Positions 62,201 to 64,000 of a DNA stretch of 64,000 nucleotides are shown piece after piece (positions within the stretch are counted from its first letter, which is position 1; every line of letters begins with the position of its first letter). Source of the DNA: Schistocerca nitens. Taxonomy: Eukaryota; Arthropoda; Insecta; Orthoptera; Acrididae. The position numbers and the translations under genes were made by a program. The notes under the pieces are model-generated. The model was not told where the DNA came from and searched no databases. It was given only the letters and a program-made list of their open reading frames with translations. The stretch covers positions 540,599,383-540,663,382 of the forward strand of contig NC_064621.1 in NCBI RefSeq assembly GCF_023898315.1, given 5' to 3'.

Positions 62201-63485
62201 AGCCTAGCAAAGTAATGATTAGTTTTTAATAAAACGACAGTGTCAAAGGAAACTTAGGCGATTCCCTAGTCCCAGTGCCCCATCTGCTACTGCTGATTTA
62301 TTCCTTTTTCCCAGGCAACAATTGCTCGTTTCTATAAGTTGTGCGTTAATGCTTCTTTTTGTACTTTGTAAGTGCACTTGCCAAATGTGAGGTATTTTAT
62401 ATACTCCTGCAGTGGCAACCAGTGCACATAGATCCTCTGCTGTGTTCAAATATTCACACACCTCTCTAGTTGGTTTAAACACTGTATCAACACCAGGTTT
62501 TCTGATATGATATGTGACAGTTTTTACAAATGGAAAACTTCCCATTTAGCTGGTTCTTTCTGATCAGAATGTCTTACTTTTTGGAGTGTAGTGTCCCGCT
62601 TACCTCCATAAGAGCAGGTAATTCTTCTGATGAATGTTCTTAAATGATCTAGCTCATCCTTGAGATTGAATGTTCTGTGAAGGTATTTATACGTGTTAAC
62701 TGGCTTTCTGTAGACTTTAAGGTATGTAGTTCCATAGTGCTTTTGAAGTACTTATACATCAAAAACTGAAACTACTTTCTTTTTTTTCATAGTGAACTTT
62801 ATATCAAAAAAATTATTTAGAAAATTATGAAATTCCGAGGATTGTGTGGATGCATATAAAAAGTTTGGCACGCTGAACTTATTTAAGACTAACTGCTTTC
62901 TGAGTAAAAGCCTCTGATGATGTTTCCAGCACAGAGAAGACTAATCATTATGCAGAGATATTAAGCCCTGGACCACAGTCTGATGCCCATACAAGGAATA
63001 TCAGCAAAAATGCAAATAGCAGCTGTGAAAGTGAATTATAAGGTTTTAACTAAAGAGAATGTTATAACAATCATTCAAACTAACTGTGCAATCATCCAAG
63101 CTTCACTCCCCCCCCCCCCCCCCCTTACAATGTGTTCCTAAAATTTAAGTTCAGAATGTGTACCAACTTAATATTCTTGAACTTAATTATTTGTTAGCAC
63201 ACACCTGTTTGCCATCAAGCCCTGTGCACCCATCTAATGTGAGGTGGCGGAGTGAGTTGCTGACACGTCCCAGACCCCAGCCACTGAGACGGAACCATCC
63301 TGCAACTGACAGTCTCTCCAACACAGGGCACTTCACTAATAAGTGAGATAAATCCCGATCTGATATTCCACAGCAGCCTGTTAAATCCAGGACACGTAGT
63401 TGTGGTCCATTGAGAGGCCGCAATGTAGAACCATTAAGCCGAGAATGTGTTATGCGCAGTTCTTCCAGCTCCCTACAATAACGCC
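40404..63485 (-). CDS. F-box/LRR-type leucine-rich-repeat protein, C-terminal part (5 exons)
   Basis: Exons 63485-63205, 61365-61086, 53021-52867, 50859-50691 and 40660-40404 join in frame across four GT-AG introns (1.8, 8.1, 2.0 and 10.0 kb) to give 379 residues and a stop. Repeats of the Cys-containing LRR type (LRVLDLTGCCGISD, LRHLTLDGCTGLD, MKELNVEGCCALN, LECLDISGCQCVT) run to about residue 295, followed by a linker and an acidic tail (FEDYSDDDFIDSDNEYDFGS). This is the horseshoe arrangement of FBXL/AMN1-type proteins, which present substrates to SCF ubiquitin ligases. The F-box itself would be upstream of the window, so F-box membership is an inference. The introns are crowded with transposons. 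The orthologue is not identified. Confidence 0.78.
40661..41034. other. Intron sequence, no repeat recognised
   Basis: Part of the 10 kb intron between exons d and e of the FBXL-like gene. Nothing coding is seen. Confidence 0.4.
41035..42265 (+). pseudogene. piggyBac-type transposase pseudogene
   Basis: Plus-strand blocks in piggyBac order: an N-terminal part near 41100-41260 (VEYTNLHIRNL, then LILTGLKGGNKTDV), FVTDCKESYGLGEFVTVD and MLIPFRGRCSFVQYLPNKPT near 41430-41545, then a good frame at 41674-42087 with EITLVV-like DITLVVLRSTMHSEG, PHIIMDYNMTKGGVDTVDQM, CSKYSVARVTRRRMM and LLNNAGINTQMLF. A Cys-rich C-terminus (CCSQCKMFVRN) ends near 42262. The NxTKGGVDxxD motif is diagnostic. Stops and frameshifts near 41230, 41270 and 41545-41670 kill it. 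It is antisense to the host gene, and no TTAA-flanked termini were found. Confidence 0.85.
42260..42319 (+). repeat. Alternating GC/GT purine-pyrimidine tract
   Basis: About 60 bp of strictly alternating purine-pyrimidine sequence: a (GC)n block, a (GT)n block of about 12 units and a second (GC)n block. It lies right after the piggyBac remnant. Such tracts favour Z-DNA. Confidence 0.9.
42320..43145. other. Intron sequence, no gene recognised
   Basis: Within the large FBXL intron. The piece at 42640-42725 with two GCGACCACTTG/GCAACCACTTG motifs before GCGTTAA could be the 3' end of the piggyBac element, but the partner terminus is not visible. Confidence 0.35.
43150..43738 (+). mobile_element. 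RTE-like LINE, C-terminal coding end and tail
   Basis: Codes for CRLAIARKAFLKKRNLLTSN, VAMYGSETWTINSLDKKRI, then after an in-frame stop LKIRWVDHITNEEVLNRIGE, RQDRLVGHVLRHQGI, LRGRPRDEYTKQIQK and DRVAWRAASNQSQD with a stop, then GACCACAACAACAACA. It is the less decayed partner of the inverted copy at 25935-26530; the C-terminal 103 codons are open. It is 5'-truncated, as expected for target-primed insertion. It is antisense to the host gene. Confidence 0.78.
43740..44074. other. Intron sequence, nothing recognised
   Basis: AT-rich spacer between a LINE tail and the tRNA-like half element. Confidence 0.35.
44075..44240 (+). mobile_element. Single arm of the palindromic tRNA-like element
   Basis: Matches the right arm of the element at 1635-2100: GGTGCTGGCAGAAGTAAAGC, a decayed tRNA-like segment (GGTAGCCAAGATGGTAAAGC, TTGCCTGAGAAAGGCAA) and the end CACAGTTTTAATCTGCCATG. 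The left arm and centre are absent, so either a half-element was inserted or the other half was lost. Confidence 0.65.
44245..47245. other. Intron sequence with a tandem duplication
   Basis: No gene is recognised. It contains a weak tRNA-like motif with GGTTTGATTCCAGG near 45037-45051 (possible SINE remnant), the tandem duplication at 45424-45726 and (AC)n at 44888-44901. Open frames up to 113 codons lack domains. Confidence 0.35.
45424..45726 (+). repeat. Tandem duplication of about 150 bp
   Basis: Two adjacent units (45424-45572 and 45573-45726), each from GATAATCCTGAAACAATCCA to TCATCGACAACCAAA, differ by a few substitutions and a 4 bp CTCT insertion in the second. It is a local segmental duplication inside the FBXL intron. 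Confidence 0.85.
47250..47492 (-). pseudogene. 3' end of a mariner-type transposon (transposase C-terminus)
   Basis: On the minus strand a frame ends AEHVTNILVELEYRLDILRA then TKGGHVEVY and a stop at 47384, resembling the last segment of mariner-like transposases (VWxNFEYRLDxCRAxxGxHIE). A terminal motif ACAGGGTGAGCACAAAGTCT follows at about 47260-47280 on the plus strand, consistent with a transposon end. The rest of the element is missing because the sequence switches to a Penelope element near 47492. Confidence 0.6.
47492..48857 (+). mobile_element. Penelope-like retroelement: RT (partial) and GIY-YIG endonuclease
   Basis: An open frame of 482 codons runs 47409-48857, but homology to Penelope starts only at DSTSLYTNIPH (motif A, with its Asp). 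Then come FEDQTYQQLKGTAMGTRM, the catalytic WYRFIDDIF (motif C, D-D, about residues 121-129), FLDIDLHLSNGQLHTPVHIK, a linker with a Cys-rich CNRPRCKTC, and a GIY-YIG-type nuclease (MIYQLTCLHCDAFYVGMTSN, RMNGHRQTV, HALVHGQH), ending LSSRYPPGLNLR. RT fingers are missing; they are represented by the antisense fragment at 7030-7340. The first 28 or so codons are antisense mariner sequence. Apart from the 5' truncation the frame is unbroken, so the insertion is fairly young. Confidence 0.88.
48858..48959 (+). mobile_element. Penelope-like element 3' UTR
   Basis: Short non-coding sequence after the stop (CACTCAAAATCTTTGCCTCT, then CATCTCTGCCCAAACTC) up to the point where Tc1 sequence starts at about 48960. 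It is assigned to the Penelope element by adjacency and by its C-rich composition. Confidence 0.5.
48960..49945 (-). pseudogene. Tc1-type transposon, 3'-truncated, with active-site deletion
   Basis: Almost identical to 54847-55830 of the intact copy. The right terminus (CACTCCTGGAAATGGAAAAA read inward) ends at 49945, followed by TA. The transposase frame starts at MPRQRGREPYVQL (49701) and stays open through the helix-turn-helix region and VVFSDESRF, but a 13 bp deletion between 48980 and 48981 removes the F-Q-Q-D stretch with the second catalytic Asp and shifts the frame, giving a spurious C-terminus. The catalytic Glu region and left TIR are gone at the junction with the Penelope 3' UTR. 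It cannot encode an active enzyme. Confidence 0.88.
50040..50228. other. Intron spacer
   Basis: AT-rich, begins with a 16-base A tract at 50036-50051; no feature is recognised. Confidence 0.35.
50229..50288 (+). repeat. (AC)30 microsatellite
   Basis: Thirty uninterrupted AC units, about 60 bp before a piggyBac-type MITE. Confidence 0.95.
50347..50578. mobile_element. piggyBac-type MITE (palindromic, TTAA duplications)
   Basis: A 232 bp palindrome flanked on both sides by TTAA (50343-50346 and 50579-50582). Left end CCCTTTCACTGCTCTAGACG; right end read inward GCCTTTAACTGCTCTGGACA. The arms are about 115 bp and match closely (for example CCTGTCCC.GTGTGCTCTGAACGT in both), rich in CG dinucleotides unlike the AT-rich intron. 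There is no coding capacity. TTAA target duplication and C-run termini are piggyBac hallmarks, so mobilisation by a piggyBac transposase is inferred. It lies 109 bp downstream of exon d. Confidence 0.8.
50691..50859 (-). CDS. FBXL-like gene, exon d
   Basis: After acceptor CATCTTCTTTTTACAG the exon reads MRGSPYLGDIGTACILSLCY, KLECLDISGCQCVTTKGLSC and ALAQRKSSVPLQIIVG, with donor GGAG|GTAAGA leaving one base. Its one-base remainder joins exactly with exon e. It contains the last clear LRR of the protein. Confidence 0.82.
50860..52866. other. Intron between exons c and d of the FBXL-like gene
   Basis: About 2.0 kb of AT-rich sequence with a (GTCA)n stretch at 50885-50908. No transposon or exon is recognised in it. 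Confidence 0.45.
52867..53021 (-). CDS. FBXL-like gene, exon c
   Basis: Two bases complete the Gly codon left by exon b, then CCALNNIALIMECLSALKNL, EILIMSYLPGKSDSCML and FPALKKLE, ending at donor GAG|GTGTGT in phase 0. The acceptor (GTTTAAATAG) has a poor pyrimidine tract, but phase and LRR continuity support it. Confidence 0.78.
53022..54406. other. Intron sequence, nothing recognised
   Basis: First part of the 8 kb intron. It holds a short alternating GTGCATGCACACGCG stretch at 53752-53778. No coding region is supported. Confidence 0.4.
54409..55830 (-). mobile_element. Complete Tc1-type transposon with TIRs and TA duplication
   Basis: Length 1422 bp. The termini read inward as CACTCCTGGAAATTGAAATA (left) and CACTCCTGGAAATGGAAAAA (right), matching over 27 bp with two differences, and TA flanks both ends (54407-54408, 55831-55832). 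One transposase gene fills the middle. It is inserted in the 8 kb intron of the FBXL-like gene, with the transposase in the same orientation as the host gene. The GC content is far above the surroundings, as expected for a recent arrival. Confidence 0.93.
54564..55586 (-). CDS. Tc1-type transposase, intact 340-residue frame
   Basis: The start is set at ATG 55586 (MPRQRGREPYVQLTDFERGR); the frame is open further upstream to 55856, but that part covers the TIR. It contains an N-terminal paired-like helix-turn-helix (about residues 13-55) and a second one (about 75-115) after a basic GRPR-like linker, then the catalytic domain: FSDESRF (first Asp), LLFQQDNARPHV (second Asp), SPDLSPIEHVWDWM (Glu). 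Only 32 residues separate the second Asp from the Glu, whereas Tc1 has 34. The length of 340 is typical of the family. No frame damage is seen, so it may be catalytically competent. It cuts and pastes the flanking TIRs at TA sites. Confidence 0.92.
   Translation of the reverse strand: MPRQRGREPYVQLTDFERGRIVGMREAGWTYRRIAQHVGREVSTVHRCCRQWSAEGARARRPGTGPQRRTDARQDRRILRSAVGDRTATSQQIRDTVAPGVSARTIRNRFHEAGLRSRTPLGRLPLTPQHRAARLQWCRDRREWRDEWRRVGFSDESRFCLGANNGRMRVWRRAGERHNQDCIRPRHTGPTPGIMVWGAISYTGRTPLMIVEGTLNSARYIQTVIEPIVLPFLDRQGNLLFQQDNARPHVSRATQRALEGVSQLPWPARSPDLSPIEHVWDWMKRRLTRSARPARTLVQLRRQVEMAWQAVPQDNIQHLYDRLHGRIAACIAAKGGYTLY
55833..57675. other. Intron sequence, little recognised
   Basis: Near 56307-56400 a plus-strand stretch (DPLSDIEFSSSKDEGDFLKE) looks like the acidic N-terminus of some transposon protein but is too short to assign. 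A G20 run lies at 56926-56945. No exon is supported. Confidence 0.35.
56926..56945 (+). repeat. Poly(G) run, 20 bases
   Basis: Twenty consecutive G, the same length as the run at 31024-31043. Confidence 0.9.
57680..58950 (-). pseudogene. Decayed pogo/Tigger-type (CENP-B-like) transposase
   Basis: On the minus strand, in several frames: ALAKSIGIPVSTLNNCHEKE (CENP-B N-terminal helix-turn-helix, near 58870), KWFQPARASNVPVNYLV (second DNA-binding domain, near 58700), FIASSGWI, then KDIFSIDETALSFSIL and DKTLAFKGKNCHVVKYSK with VCVTVMLGTNSDGS (58490-58320; the D-E-T holds the first catalytic Asp). SLVDC-stop-TAHP near 58140 is the second Asp region, and GKMKDVVCTPVRSAND lies near the C-terminus. 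This order is that of Tigger transposases. Multiple stops and shifts show it is dead. TIRs were not found. Confidence 0.75.
59130..61085. other. Intron sequence with a SINE-like remnant
   Basis: No exon is recognised. A 137-codon plus-strand open frame at 60588-61001 lacks any domain and ends within AT-rich DNA. The SINE-like stretch at 60105-60170 is listed separately. Confidence 0.35.
60105..60170 (+). repeat. tRNA-like SINE remnant
   Basis: GGGCAATGGTTAACACAACT followed by GCCTAGTAAGCACAAGATCC and GGTCCAGCACAC resembles a tRNA-derived head from which most of the B box has been deleted. It is weak. Confidence 0.35.
61086..61365 (-). CDS. FBXL-like gene, exon b
   Basis: Acceptor ATATATCTTCCAG, then VARAVKTITKLDLSANCSLG, KNLEELTMAQLFPLLNGRAF, GEQLTLLDLKFNASLTDDLL and MKELNVEG, ending in donor GAAG|GTAAGT with one base left over. 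The LRR periodicity (LxxLxLxxN/C) is clear. The length of 280 bases agrees with phase 0 in and phase 1 out. Confidence 0.82.
61366..62240. other. Intron sequence, nothing recognised
   Basis: Part of the 1.8 kb intron between exons a and b. Open frames of up to 127 codons on the plus strand show no domain. Confidence 0.4.
62245..62895 (-). pseudogene. Second-type Penelope-like element fragment (RT end and GIY-YIG)
   Basis: The minus strand, in changing frames, gives FLNNFFDIKFTMKKKKVVSV, YLKVYRKPVNTYKYLH (the conserved YRKPTHTxRYLH block at the RT C-terminus), a linker, then TAGVYKIPHIWQV and TKRSINAQLIE with KRNKSAVADGALGLG, which are remnants of the nuclease core (GVYxIPCxCGxxYIGxTxRS...KSAVAEHA). 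The CxC of the core is lost. It is a different Penelope lineage from the copy at 47492. It lies in an intron, in the same orientation as the host gene. Confidence 0.65.
63108..63124 (+). repeat. Poly(C) run, 17 bases
   Basis: Seventeen consecutive C, 80 bp downstream of exon a on the minus strand (poly-G in the transcript). Confidence 0.9.
63205..63485 (-). CDS. FBXL-like gene, exon a (first in window)
   Basis: Acceptor CTGACTGTTGCAG, then two bases completing an upstream codon, then RYCRELEELRITHSRLNGST and the LRRs LRVLDLTGCCGISDRDLSHL, LERLSVAGWFRLSGWGL and LRHLTLDGCTGLDGKQ, with donor CAG|GTGTGT in phase 0. An open frame runs on upstream through the microsatellite, but the acceptor and loss of protein-like sequence place the exon start at 63485. 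Confidence 0.8.
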
Positions 63486-63519
63486 CTGCAACAGTCAGTC
63501 TATAAGGTCTTGCAAAAAC

Positions 63520-63621
<102 letters not shown>

Positions 63622-63624
63622 TTT

Positions 63625-64000
63625 ATACATCATCTGATCAAAAGTATCCCGACACGCCTATGCAATGCGGAACTGGTCAGCAGATGTCCTGATAGACTCA
63701 TTAGTATAAAGAGGTGGGAGGGCTGTGTTGTCGGCACAGAAGCAGAGACAGCAGAATGGCTCAGCCAGGAGAGATAAGCATCTTTAAACATTGACTAGTC
63801 ATTGGCTGTTGTCTGAATAGCAAATCTATCAGACATTTCAATCCTTCTAATGGTGCCCAAGGCAACTGTTGGTGATGTGAGTGGAGTGGAAACACGAAGG
63901 AACAATCCCTGCTAAACATTATATACATGCTACCATCAGTCCAGCTGAATGTAGGGAGCTTGTACAAATGGGATACAATGCACAAGCAGCTCCTCATAAG
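63625..64000 (+). mobile_element. 5' end of a Tc1/mariner-like element, runs off the window
   Basis: CATCTGATCAAAAGTATCCC near 63630 resembles the terminal sequence of a widespread arthropod Tc1-like group (TGATCAAAAGTATCCGGACA). The following DNA (ATGGCTCAGCCAGGAGAGAT onward) looks like degenerate transposon interior. No clean transposase frame is visible before the window ends. Confidence 0.45.

Overview
This looks like a piece of a large, AT-rich, repeat-laden insect nuclear genome. The mixture of Penelope-like elements with GIY-YIG ends, Jockey/CR1- and RTE-like LINEs, Ty3/gypsy, Tc1/mariner, piggyBac, pogo and tRNA-derived SINEs fits an orthopteran (locust or grasshopper) best; that assignment is an inference from the repeat families. 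There are no operons, ribosome binding sites, rRNA genes or CRISPR arrays. Host coding sequence is sparse and split by introns.

Host genes. The one well-supported host gene is on the minus strand: five phase-compatible exons (63485-63205, 61365-61086, 53021-52867, 50859-50691, 40660-40404) encode the C-terminal 379 residues of an F-box/LRR (FBXL/AMN1-like) leucine-rich-repeat protein ending in a very acidic tail. The 5' part, including any F-box, lies beyond base 64000. Its introns hold most of the mobile DNA in the right half. A weaker candidate gene end is on the plus strand at 3-2189 (three small exons with matching phases). A lone GC-richer candidate exon lies on the minus strand at 32036-32143.

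Left third (1-14.1 kb): a foldback hairpin (290-588), a palindromic tRNA-like element (1635-2100), a decayed Ty3/gypsy pol (5130-7035), the N-terminal half of a Penelope RT in antisense (7030-7340), then a large LINE palindrome: two copies of one LINE fused tail to tail (8052-9600 plus, 9601-12060 minus). It is followed by a decayed Tc1-like transposase, a tRNA-derived SINE and a further decayed LINE (12812-14056).

Middle (14.6-40 kb): a 1.16 kb foldback element with about 300 bp arms carrying tRNA-like boxes (14660-15820), SINE copies, a minus-strand LINE (23739-25850) bracketed by 35 bp direct repeats derived from an RTE-like tail, a pseudogene of a transposon-associated family (I believe DUF7869; 28690-29640), and a decayed DDE transposase (35200-36320). 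The rest is AT-rich DNA with little recognisable content.

Right third (40-64 kb): inside the FBXL introns are a piggyBac pseudogene, a second RTE-like LINE end, a Penelope element with GIY-YIG domain fused to the antisense end of a mariner-type transposon, two Tc1-type transposons (one apparently intact with TIRs and TA duplications, one truncated with a 13 bp deletion that removes a catalytic Asp), a piggyBac-type MITE with TTAA duplications, a decayed pogo/Tigger transposase and a second-type Penelope fragment. The window ends in a microsatellite and the start of another Tc1/mariner-like element.
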